Below are positions 1 to 10,800 of a DNA stretch of 22,076 nt, piece after piece. The notes under the pieces are model-generated. The model saw only the letters and a program-made list of their open reading frames with translations, was not told the origin of the DNA and ran no database searches. The position numbers and the translations under genes were made by a program. Position 1 is the stretch's first letter, and each line of letters starts with the position of its first letter. The DNA is from Tritrichomonas foetus (lineage: Eukaryota > Parabasalia > Tritrichomonadida > Tritrichomonadidae), in contig MLAK01001143.1 of NCBI GenBank assembly GCA_001839685.1, positions 9,988-32,063 of the forward strand, written 5' to 3'.

Positions 1-83
1 CATTTAAATCAGGAAGAGAAACATTTAAACCAGAAAGAGAAACATTTCAATCAGAAAAGAAGCATTTAAATCTGAAAACGAAA
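1..83. repeat. Four-copy ~21-bp tandem repeat at the left edge
   Basis: Units begin CATTTAAAT/CATTTAAAC/CATTTCAAT/CATTTAAAT and end in GAAA-like purine runs, at 1-21, 22-42, 43-62 (20 bp) and 63-83. In frame 1 the first copies read as heptapeptides HLNQEEK, HLNQKEK and HFNQKRS, and a TAA follows at 67-69. This could be the 3' end of a gene coding a heptad-type tail that lies mostly outside the window, or a non-coding minisatellite. The array may continue to the left of position 1. Confidence 0.75.
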
Positions 84-113
84 AAGATGAATAGAAAATG
101 AACCAATTTAATA

Positions 114-122
114 AGAAAATGA
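114..122. repeat. Left putative 9-bp target-site duplication (AGAAAATGA)
   Basis: The same nonamer occurs at 1335-1343. Each copy is exactly six bases outside the outermost base of the shared inverted-repeat core (129 and 1328). Nine-base duplications are typical of Mutator-like elements. Caution: the nonamer is purine-rich and low in complexity, and occurs again at 93-101. Confidence 0.5.
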
Positions 123-128
123 GGGACG

Positions 129-176
129 TTATAAAAAGAGCAAGTTGCCATTATAGCAACCTTTCTGGCCAAATAT
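129..176 (+). repeat. Left terminal inverted repeat (48 bp)
   Basis: It begins TTATAAAAAGAGCAAGTTGC and ends TTTCTGGCCAAATAT. Against the reverse complement of 1281-1328 it differs at only four positions: one at repeat position 11 and three clustered at 25-27. It contains a short hairpin, GTTGC/GCAAC, with a 7-base loop. Confidence 0.9.
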
Positions 177-1280
177 ATTTTCAAAAAGCTGAATTGGCGG
201 CTTGATAAGTATTCAAAAAAAAAATTGTGTTAGAATAGATGAACGTTTAATTATTAAAAAAAATAGGAAAGAATCATGAAAAAGAAAGAATAAAAAGCTG
301 CTTGAGCAAATTAAAATAAAAAAATGAAAATTTTCCTTTTGATTTAATCTCTAAAATGCATTTCATTTCCAAATTAATAATTAATTCTTTTCTAAATTAA
401 TTCATAGATTACTCTGTTAATTCTTTCATTCATTTGTTTGAAACAATCTAAAAAATATGAAACAATCTAGAACATATGAAACAAATATAAGCACATCCTT
501 CTCAAATAAAATCTTTAATTACTTTTATTAATTATTGGAAAACTAGCATAATAGTCTGTACCTCGCAAAATAACACAAAAAGTAATTTTTCTTGCACTAA
601 AAATTGACAAGGAGGTCAACAAATTAAAGATTTAAATTAAAAAATTAAACATATATATGTGAAAGCAAATATATTAATGACCCTAGAATATCTCATCGCC
701 AAGGAGGCTATTCTTTTAAAAAAGCTGCCCATTATACCAGAGATTAGGTTAATTAACCAAACTTGGATATAATCTTTATCAAATTTAGTCGTAATGCAGA
801 GGTATACTGCTCATTATATCAATATCCAATATACTGCATGAGGAACTTGTAATTTTATGCTAACCTTTTCTTCTATAAAAATGTGGAGCCATAACTGATA
901 ATATTACATATAAATACTCCACCAATCACATGGAAGAACTTCGAGTAAAGTTGATTTCTAAAGATATTTTGATAAGTTACNNTCTGTGTTTNGCTAGTTT
1001 GTTTGGTAAGGTAAGGGGATAGCTATATGAAATAATATAGATGAATGATGGATTACTCTAGAAAAATTGTCTAGATTTAACAATATTTTTCATCATCTGG
1101 GTTTTTGNTTGCTTGAGATCTTGAACTTTTGCTACTATTCTCGAATAATATTTCCGGGCCTTTTGGTTGAAGGATTCAGCTTATTTCATCAAGAAATTTC
1201 GCATAGAGTCCGTGATTTCGAAAGAATAATGGCGCCATATTTCATGAATTGAATATACCGATACATCATTATTTAAGATC

Positions 1281-1328
1281 ATATTTGGCCAGAAAGGTTG
1301 CCCAAATGGCAACTTGCTTTTTTTATAA
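1281..1328 (-). repeat. Right terminal inverted repeat (48 bp)
   Basis: Read on the minus strand it begins TTATAAAAAAAGCAAGTTGC and ends in GGCCAAATAT, mirroring 129-176. Its internal hairpin is perfect (GTTGCC-ATTTG-GGCAAC). The differences from the left copy lie mostly in that loop, so the stem is better preserved than the loop. Confidence 0.9.
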
Positions 1329-1334
1329 TTTCTG

Positions 1335-1343
1335 AGAAAATGA
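1335..1343. repeat. Right putative 9-bp target-site duplication (AGAAAATGA)
   Basis: An identical nonamer lies at 114-122, at the mirrored six-base distance from the inverted repeat. It supports a transposition origin for the enclosed 1.2 kb but is low in complexity. Confidence 0.5.
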
Positions 1344-1780
1344 ATCACAGTGTAAAAAAATGTTCAATTATCCAAATCAAATTTGAGAGTTGATTGAAAG
1401 CTTTGAAAGTGACGAAATGATTCTTTGAGATAAACGTTATTCCAAAATAAAAAAATCCGTTAAAAATATTACATTGAAAAATCTTGAGATAATCTTTAGT
1501 CAAGCAAAGTTTTTGAATATTTCTATATATGTCATTTCTACATTTAAACGGATACTTTTTGGATGTAAATTTTGAGAAGTTTGCTATTTCTATAAATTAT
1601 CAATAAGCTAATATGTCAAACATATTTCAACACAAAAATATTAAAAGAAAATATTAACGAAAACATAAAATTTTCAAACTTTCTGCAATTCACGTTAAAA
1701 AATTTTGAGAAGAAAATTGTGGAAAATCAAAGAGGAAAAAATAAACGTACTCATGAAATAGCCTAATTTTTAAACCAGAA
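1344..1780. other. Intergenic AT-rich region upstream of the giant gene
   Basis: I see no coding frame, RNA gene or strong repeat here. It is presumed upstream sequence of the gene starting at 1807. Only the initiator-like site at its right end is recognisable. Confidence 0.6.
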
Positions 1781-1785
1781 TCATT
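1781..1785 (+). promoter_or_regulatory. Putative initiator (TCATT) of the giant gene
   Basis: TCATT fits the trichomonad Inr consensus TCA-Py-T/A. With the A at 1783 as +1 the 5' leader would be 24 bases, slightly longer than usual. The nearer TCAGT (1794-1798) fits less well because a G follows TCA. Confidence 0.45.
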
Positions 1786-1806
1786 GAAAAAGTTCAGTCT
1801 AATCAA

Positions 1807-4800
1807 ATGAGCGTCACCCAGAACAGTCTTCCGCAACTTCATGGTCCGCGCATCCAACCGATACGTCTCCGGTCCCAGCGTGTGAACAACATGAAGACTA
1901 TGGTTGACGATCTCTCCAAAGAAAACAATGAATATAATAATTCTCTTCGATTGCTTTTGAAAAACACCGAGGAGGTGACGAAAGCCAACGAAGCATTAAA
2001 AACCGCAATCATGGAACGCAAAAAATCACTCCAATCAATACTCAACGATATCTCGCGATCATCCAGACAACTTGACAAAGCGCTGAACGAAAGGCATAAA
2101 GCGAACCACCGCCTTAAGAAGTACGAGGCCCGCCGCCAAGATATCAAACATTTTGGCAGCCCAGAGGAATTGGAAAATGAAATTAACAAACTCCAGGAAG
2201 AAATCGATGATTTGCCGTCAAAAAGGGAAGAAATTGGTGAAAAACAAGAAGAAGGAGAAAAAGTTCTCAACAAAATTCAAATCTATCAAAACATTTTAAA
2301 TAATTTAAACGATATTAATGAGAAATTCAGCCGCCAAGCAAAAGAATTCGTTAAAGCAGCTGACAATAATAGCGAAAATTTGAATCATCAACAAAGAATG
2401 CAAATCGAGCTCCTAAAAAGGCAATTAAAGCGCGCTGATGATATTCGTGAAGAATTTGATTTAATGCCGAACGATGAAAATTCACTAGCGGATGAAGTTT
2501 CAACCAGCGAAAATAAATCCGAAGAGAAACAAAGCGAGACGAAATCCGAGAAAAAGGAGAAATCTCTCGCAGAAAAAACTAAGGCAGCGATTCAAACTCT
2601 TCAAATGAACATTCAGAATACCATTCCTATTATTCAAAACCTCGACAAAAATTTAGAAGCCCCCATTCCTGACCAAGACACAGTGACGGAATCAGAGTTT
2701 TGCACATCAAGAATGACATCTGAAGCATTTAAATCACCAGATTATTCAACTATAAATAATAACACTATTTGCCAATGTCCAATTGACCTCACTGCTATTG
2801 ACAATAGCAGTGATGGTGCTGCAATGACTGTGCTTGAACCAGATTTTGATCCAGAAGAAAAAAGGGACGAAGTAGAAAAAATTATCAACGAGGAATTTCC
2901 TTATTTAAAGAAATATCCAGAAATTGATCCAAAAGATGTCAAAATAAAGAAACATCGAGATCCAAAACCAGTAAATAAAAGAAAGAATGAAATTGAATTT
3001 GAAGAAGTTTTAGACGAGAATGGTAATATTTCTTTTGAAAGAAAACCAATCGAATACGAAAAGTCTGAACAACAAAAAGAAGATGGAACAGTCCAAAAAA
3101 TAAAAGTTCCAAAAGAATATGAACGCTTCCAAGTTGAAGAAGAGGATGGATCAAAGAAAAAGGTTCGAAGACCAAAATTATTTGAATATGCTGAAGATCA
3201 TAGTGAAGGAGGAACTCCAATTTTAGTAAAAAGGAAAGTTAATTTTGAATACAAAGAAGTAGAGGATGAAAATGGAAATAAAAAACGAATTCGCACTCAA
3301 ATTCCGAAAGAAATCTATCAAGAGGTAGAAGGTGAAGATGGGAAAAAGAAATTAGAAAAGTTAGAAGTTCCTTATAAAGACATTGACTATACTTGTGAAG
3401 ATGGGACAATCAAGAAAATCAAAAAAGAAGATATCCCAATTGAATTTGAATATGCTGAAATTGAAGGCGACGATGATGATACTTTATTAATAGTTAAAAT
3501 GCCAAAGAAATATAATTACGTTGAAACAGAACTTGAAGATGGAGCAAAAGCAATTATTAAGAAAGAAGCTGAGAGAGACGATGATTTTGAATACCAAGAA
3601 ATTATCGATGAAAACGGAAATAAAGAAATTATTAAAAAACCAATTAATTTTGAAATCGTTGATTATACTTCTGATGAAGGAACAGTCAGAAAGATTCGTC
3701 GTCCAATTAAAGAAATCGAATATGATTATTCTGAAGTTGAAGATGAAGAAGGAAATAAGAAAATCCTTAAAAAACCAAAGAATTTCGAATATTTCCAACA
3801 AGATTCACAAAAAATTAAACGTGAAGTTCCAAAAGATGAAGAATTTGAATATGACGAAGTTGAAGACGAAGATGGAAATAAGAAAATCGTCAGACGCCCA
3901 AAGTTTACACTTCAAGATGTTGAATCCGAAAATGGAACTGTTCATAAAGTTCGAAAATACGCTCAGCCGCCAGAAGAATTTGAATATGATGAAGTTTTAG
4001 ATGAAGATGGAAACAAAATTGTTCAAAAAGTACCAAAAGTATATGAAACTAAAGAAGTTGAAGATGAAGATGGCCATAAAAGAATTGTTCGATATCTTAA
4101 GCCACATGATATTGAATTTGAATATGACGAAATTGAAGATGATGAAGGAAATAAAAAATTAGAAAAACGTGAAATTAAATTTGAAGAAGTACTTCTTGAA
4201 TCTGAAGGTGGGACGAAACATAAAGTTAGAAGACCAGTTCCTGATCCAGAATATGAATTTATTCAAGTTGAAAAACCTAATGGCGACAAAAATATTGTTA
4301 AAGTTCCAAAAAGATTCCAACGGAAAATTGAAGAAGGTGAAGATGGAACGAAAAGAATCATTCGCCGTGAGCTTCCACATGAAGAAGAATTTGAATACGA
4401 AGAGGTTGAAGATGAAAACAATGAAAATAAAATTATTAAAAAGCCAAAACAATTCGAAGAAATTCAACTTGAATCAGAAGGTGGCTCAATCATCAAAGTT
4501 CGTCGTGAAGTTCCAAAAGAAAAGGAGTTTGAATATTCCGCATCAGAAGATGAGAATGGCGATCCAATCATTGTTAAACGTGAAAAACAATTCGAGGTTG
4601 TTGATCAAGAATCTGAAAATGGAACCATCAGAAAAGTCAGAAGACAAGTTCCTAAAGAAGAACAACTCGAATTCATTAAAAATGATGAAGGTGAAGTTGT
4701 TCAACAACTAAAAGTTTTCGAATATATAGAATTAGAATCAGAAAACGGAACTAAACATAAAGTTAGAAAAGAGGTCCTTCCACCACTCAGCTACAGATAT

Positions 4801-7800
4801 AAAGAACAAGATGATGGAACAACGGTCATTATAGGAAAGCCAAAAATTGCCAAGAAATTTACTGATGATGAAGGAAGAGACGTTAAATTCTTCGTCAGTG
4901 AATCAGATGGTTATGAGTATGATGAAGTTGAACAAGAAGATGGAACTTTCAAAATCATGAAAAAGAAACCCGAATTTATTACAGAAAAAGGTGAAGATGA
5001 GAATGGAAATATCATTGAATATAAGAAAATTGTCCGTAATTCTGACACTGAATATGAATACGATGAAATTGAAAATGATGAGTGCGTTCCAGTCGTTCAA
5101 AAACATAAAAAGCTTCCAAAATTCGTCGAAGTAAAAGACTCAGAAGGAAATCAAAAATTAATTCGTAAAACTCTCCCTAAATATGCCGATCAAAATTATG
5201 AAACACTTAAATTACAAGACGATGACGGAAACTTCTTGAATATTAACAGACTTGTTAAAGAAGATGATCCATTTAAGCAGATGTTAAGTGAAATTGAAGG
5301 AAAAGGCTTAGCTGTTTCGCAAAGTGATGAAGATGCTTCTGAATCTTCTTCAGTTTTTATGCACTCTGAAAGCGAAGATGAAACAATTCAGAAAACAATT
5401 AACACAATAAAAACTAGAAAAGCTGATGAAGAAGGAACCGATTCTGATGAATTAACTGATTCGCCAATTGAAGAAAACCAATTTGATATTAACTTAATCA
5501 AAGAATTAGAAAAGGAAGTTGAGATTCCTCCACCTCTTAATACGCCACCACTCAGTCAATCACCTGCAATCTCATCAGAAGATGAAGAACAGCCATTTGG
5601 TGCAACAGCATCATCTGAAGAAGAAGCAGAATTTGGTGAAGATGTAATCGAAGCATTTGATCTTAAAGTTAGAGAAATTGCTGAATCTTCATCAGAAACA
5701 GAACCTGAAGAAGAACCAATTCCACTTCAAGATGCAGCTGATAAGCTTCTTACTGAATCACAAGAACTCGATGAAACCGAATTCCATCGAAACAAAGTTG
5801 GCAGTGCACTTTCTAACCAATCTGATGCATCATTGCAGCCAACAAATATTCTTGAACATCAAGATTTATTACAAGAAACCGATATCCTAACAGATGCGAA
5901 TAGATTACACAGCAGCAGACTTAATCCATCATCTATTCAATCAGATGTATCATTCCAAGGAAAGAATGATGCAGAAAATGAACTTGGAATTCAAGATGCA
6001 ACTACTGAAGGAATACTTGGTTCTAGTGCATACCAACAAAATCAACTTATTTCTTCAATGGAAAACCAAACAAGTGCTTCTTATGCTGGACAAACTAAAG
6101 AAGAACAAGAGTCAAGCATTCTTGGAACAACAGACACATTCCTTGATTCAAGCAATAACTTCAACATGCTTGATAAATCAATGTCATCCAAAACAGTTAC
6201 TTCATTTGCTTCAGGTGATAATGCACTTGAAAACCAAATGAGCATTCAAAGCCAAACAGAAGGATTCCTCGGATCAAGTTCAAAAGGTGATAGACTTAAC
6301 AAAGAAATGTCATCAAATGACGATTCTTCTTATGCACAAGAAAACACACTTGAGAATCAAGCTGATCTTCAAAGTCAAACTGAAAGACTACTTGGATCAA
6401 GCGATGCTAAAGGTGAGAAACTTGATCAAGACATGTCATCTCACCCAGATTCTATCTATGATCGAAAAGTTACAGCTCAAGATGAAACGAACTTACAAGA
6501 ATCAGAAGGTTTCTTAGGATCCAATGATTCTAAAGACATTCGTTTGTACAAGTCTGAATCAGAAAAGTCAATTTCTTCATACATTGCTCCAACAAATACT
6601 CTTCAAAACGAAAATAATATTCTTGGATCATCAGACGAGCCTCTTCTTGGATCAGACAGCGTTCAAAATAAACTTAAAGAATCAGGTTCTGCAAAAAGTG
6701 TTGATTCGTTCGCTAAAGTTGATTACAAATTTAAATCATCAATATCTACACAGACTTCTGTTTCAACCTTATCTAGAAATAGTTTATCTATTGTTACAGA
6801 AGCAGAAGCACGTAGCAACAAGATTCAATCTTCCGCACAAACCACAAGTTCATTCGTTTATGGATCTAAGAATAAGGACATCAACATGACTATTGAAGTT
6901 GAACAAACTTATAGTGAAACAAATTCAACAACAAGTTTATACATTGATGCTCAACAAATTGAATCACTCACTGATCAAAGTGAAGTTTATCAAGGTTTCA
7001 CAGATAATCAAAATGGAGATGGTGAAACAACTTATGAGGCAGTTGACCCATCGATTCTTGGTCAATTCAGCAGCAGTGCTCGTATTGATTCAGAAGCCGA
7101 ATCCTTAAATATCAGCTCCCATATTCACTCTGAAGTTAACTTTGACCATTCAGCAAACGTGACAATGGAAGATACTTTGTCTGATGTTGAGCTTGTTTTT
7201 GCAGAAACACAAACTGATGAATCATTCGTCCAACAGCCATTGGTTAGCGAAGTTTCATTCGAAGTGGATCTTCTTCATGCGGTCATTATTCCAGACATTC
7301 AAGGCGAATCATCTGAATTCGACCCACTCAGGGAAAGCGAAGCTACAGATTTGCTTGATACTGATGAAATCGATGAAATTGGAGAATGCGACGAAGTTAC
7401 TGAAACTGTACCAATGGAAACACAAACAAATGATTCTATTTATCAACATCAAATTGTTGTTTCTAAGACTTTGGAATTTGATGGACAACCAGAATATTCT
7501 GAATCATTTAATGAATCAGAATCTGTTCCAGAAGCTGATTTCTACACAGAAACTAGCACAGTTGGTGCACAAACAGCCCAATCATTTATTGCACGCCAAA
7601 AAAGACTTGGTGTTGCAATTATTCCACCAGCCAAAGAAATTGAAGTTTCTTTCTCTCATGAGCAAGTTGAAAGCAAGGATATGTTGTCAACAATGACTGA
7701 TCTTACAACAACACTTGATCAAATTGACCAATCTCTTGATCTTATTGCTAAAGAACTTGGTAGTGATGCTGAACTTCATGACTTTGGAACACAAACTGAC

Positions 7801-10800
7801 CTTGGTGCAATTGAATACATTCTTGCTGCTGATTGGGAAGAAGAAAGCGAAGCTGAGCTTGATCTTGAAACAGGAAGTCATCATTCAACTTCTTCACTCT
7901 GCCCAGTTTTATCACTTGGCCAATTCATTGATAATCGCTACAATGAAGAAGAAGAAGAAAGATTAGAAAATAATCTTCTTAAAGAAGAAGTCAACAAAGT
8001 TCAATTCGAAAAATGGTGCTTTGAAGAAGAAGAAGAAATTATTGAACGTGCACTTATTCTTGAAGAATTAGGAAAAGTCGAAGATATCAACGAAGTCGAA
8101 GCAGAAGAAGCTCGTAAGCTTAGAATGAATGAAGAAGAGGAACAAATAGAAAAGAATTTGGTTAACGAAGAAGATTCTAAACTTGATTCTGTTGCTCTTG
8201 TTGATGAATTGGACAGACTTAATAAATGCGAAGAAGAAGAAGAAAATATTGAATCAAGACTTATTGATGAAGAAGCAAATATGATTAATACAATCGAAGA
8301 AGACAAATATCAGAGTGTTTTGAATAACGAAGAAAATAAAATCATTGGTATTCAAGAAGAAGAAGAAGAATCACTTGAAGATAAATTATTTAACGAAGAG
8401 CAAAACAAGTCTGACGCACTTAGACAACTTGCCCAAGAAGAAGAAGAAGAACAACTTGAGAATGATCTTTCTAAAATCGAAGAAGCCAAACTTCAATCAG
8501 AAGAAAACGTTGAAAATGAACTCGAAAATGCTCGTGAAAGGGAATGCGTTTTCCTTGAAAACGATAAAGAAGATGAACTTCATAAATTGGCTGAAGAAGA
8601 AGAGGAAGAAGTAATTGAAGCTTATTTAATTGAAGAAGAAAGAATGAAATTCGACGATCGTAATGAGTATAATATCATTGAAGAAGAAAACAAACAAGAC
8701 GAATTAGATGACTTACTTAATAAGGAAGAAGAAATCAAGCTTGATTCATTAGCTCGTGTTAATGAGAGCGAACTTGAATATAGCTGTATCGAATCTGAAG
8801 TTAATAAATTGATTTCCGAAGAAAGAGTTGATGATTCTGAACAAGAAATTCGTTCAAGACTTTATGAAGATGATAAGCTTGATGATGAAAGAAGATACAA
8901 GTTTGAAGAAGAAGAAGAACTTATTGAAAATAAATTAATTGAAGAAGAAAGATTTAAACTTGAAGATTTCGTTGAAGAAGAAGAAGAAGTTGTTGAAAAA
9001 CCAGTGACTGAAGAGAAAGATGAAGAACCAATTGTTGAAGAGCCAGTTGTTGAAGATAAGGTTGAGTCCAAACAAATTGAAGAAACCTATGAGGAAGAAG
9101 AAGTCGTCGAATATTCTGAAACTGTAACAGTTGTACAAGTTGGCTCAATGTCTTCATCAGGATCTTCAATGGGAGAAGCAGGCCCACCAAAGCTATGGAA
9201 CTTCATGAGCGAATACTCCAATTTATTCGTCGATGCACTCATGAATGCTATTGGAAAACCAATTAAGAAAGAAATGACAACACAAACAAATACCAAGCTT
9301 GTTCATCAAAAAGTTATAAAGAAGAGTTTCCGTACAACAACTAGAAAAAGAATTAATGAAGACAATGACAACAATGATGAAGATTTTAATGAAGAAGAAG
9401 AAATCCCACAAATTGATACTTTGCCACCAATTTCTGTAGACGTCATCGATAAACTAACTGATGACAAGAAAGAAAATAAGGATAACACAAATGATGAAGA
9501 AAACATCGAAGAAGAAATTGCAGAACAACTCAGAAATGAGGAAGAAGAGAAGCTTTCCGAAACTGAAATAGGACTCAAAGAGGAAACTCAAGACAAAGAA
9601 AGTGACAATGAAATTCAAGAAAATCTAAAAGAGGATGATCTAACTAAACTGAAAGATCAAGAAGAAGAAGAGCTTTCCCGTTCAATTAAAGAAGAAGCAG
9701 AATCTGAAATGGCCAAAGATGAAGACGAGAACAAATTAGAAGAAGACCTTAAGGGAAAGAAATTGGACGAAGATGAAGAAACCAAAGATAATCTTTCAGA
9801 AGAATCACAAGAAGACTTTGATGAATTCGCCAAGCGTGAAGAAGAAATAGCTGATGAAGAAATCAAAACACACGAAGAAGACATCAATGAAGATATCAAA
9901 GAAACTAAACGTGAGTGCGAAGAAAAACTTAAAGATATTGAAGAAAAACAAGTTTCCCAAGACATTGAAACAGAAAAGATTCGCAATGAAGAAGAAATCA
10001 AAGGCAAAGAAACTCAAGTTCAAGAATTCGAAGAGAAAGAAGAGAAAATGTTTGGTGCTAAATCAAAGAAACACCGTGAATTACCAGACTTCGAATATGA
10101 CGAACTTTCTGATGACGATGGTTCAAGAATCATTAAGAAGAATCTTGTTCCTTATGAAGAAATTATCAAAGATGGAAAAACTGAGAAACAAAGAGTTCCA
10201 TATGAAACAGAATACGAATATATTGAAGACCCAATTAATAAATCCATTGTTACTCAGCGTGAAGTCTTATTTGAGTTTGCTGATGTTGAGTCTGTTGGTG
10301 GAACGGTTAGAAATGTTCGAAGACCCAAGGATGAAATTGAATTTGAGTGGGATGTTATTGAAGAACAGCCAGATACAATCGAAAAAGTTTTAAAGGTCTT
10401 CAATAAAACATGGGAAGATTCCGAAAATGGAACAGCTAAACGTCGAATTAGACATGATGTTACTCATCCAGATGAAGAATTTGAATACGAAGAAATTGAA
10501 GATGAGCATGGAAATAAGAAAATTGTTAAAACACTTAAGAAATTTGAGTTTGCTGATGTTGAATCTGAAGGTGGATCACTTTACAATGCTAGAAGAAGAG
10601 TTCAAGAATTTGAATATGATGAAGTTGATGACGAAGATGGAAACAAGAAAATTATTAAACAACCAATCATTTACGATTGGGCAGAAATTGAATCTGAAAA
10701 CGGCACAAAGCGTAAAGTTAAACGTAACATCACGAAGTTTGCCGCTGATGATGAAGAAAAGAAAGATGAGAAAGAATCATTTGAGTACGACGAAATTGAA

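Larger units (their letters stand above)
123..1334. mobile_element. Non-autonomous DNA transposon with 48-bp terminal inverted repeats, possibly Mutator-like
   Basis: Positions 129-176 and the reverse complement of 1281-1328 match at 44 of 48 bases, which bounds an element of about 1.2 kb. A 9-bp direct repeat at symmetric distance outside the termini (114-122, 1335-1343) suggests a Mutator-like target-site duplication. The interior is AT-rich and holds no long ORF. The longest open frame is 61 codons at 1067-1252 with an ambiguous base, and it resembles nothing I recognise. A 30-codon frame starts near 931. The element therefore carries no visible transposase and would have to be mobilised in trans, or is a decayed copy. 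A Tc1/mariner element inserted at TA is the alternative, since the shared core starts TTATAA. The inverted-repeat call is firm; the family call is inference. Confidence 0.72.
6745..9291 (+). other. Cluster of TQT motifs, candidate dynein light chain LC8 docking sites
   Basis: TQT tripeptides occur at 6748-6756 (STQTSV, residue 1648), 7207-7215 (ETQTDE, 1801), 7420-7428 (ETQTND, 1872), 7789-7797 (GTQTDL, 1995) and 9280-9288 (TTQTNT, 2492). Weaker AQT variants occur at 6835-6843 and 7567-7575. LC8 is known to bind short disordered segments centred on TQT, often in multivalent arrays. The first four lie in Ser-rich sequence likely to be disordered. The motif is seen; binding is inference. Confidence 0.45.

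Noticed and set aside
1..83. CRISPR array
   Set aside because: Units are adjacent with no spacers, and the organism appears eukaryotic.
1067..1252. 61-codon ORF in the transposon interior
   Set aside because: It contains an ambiguous base, resembles no transposase motif and has no initiator close upstream. Kept only as a possible remnant in the element description.
1839..2273. Antisense ORF of 144 codons inside the giant gene
   Set aside because: Ser/Leu/Phe-rich shadow of the purine-rich coding strand. No initiator, and the sense frame is unbroken.
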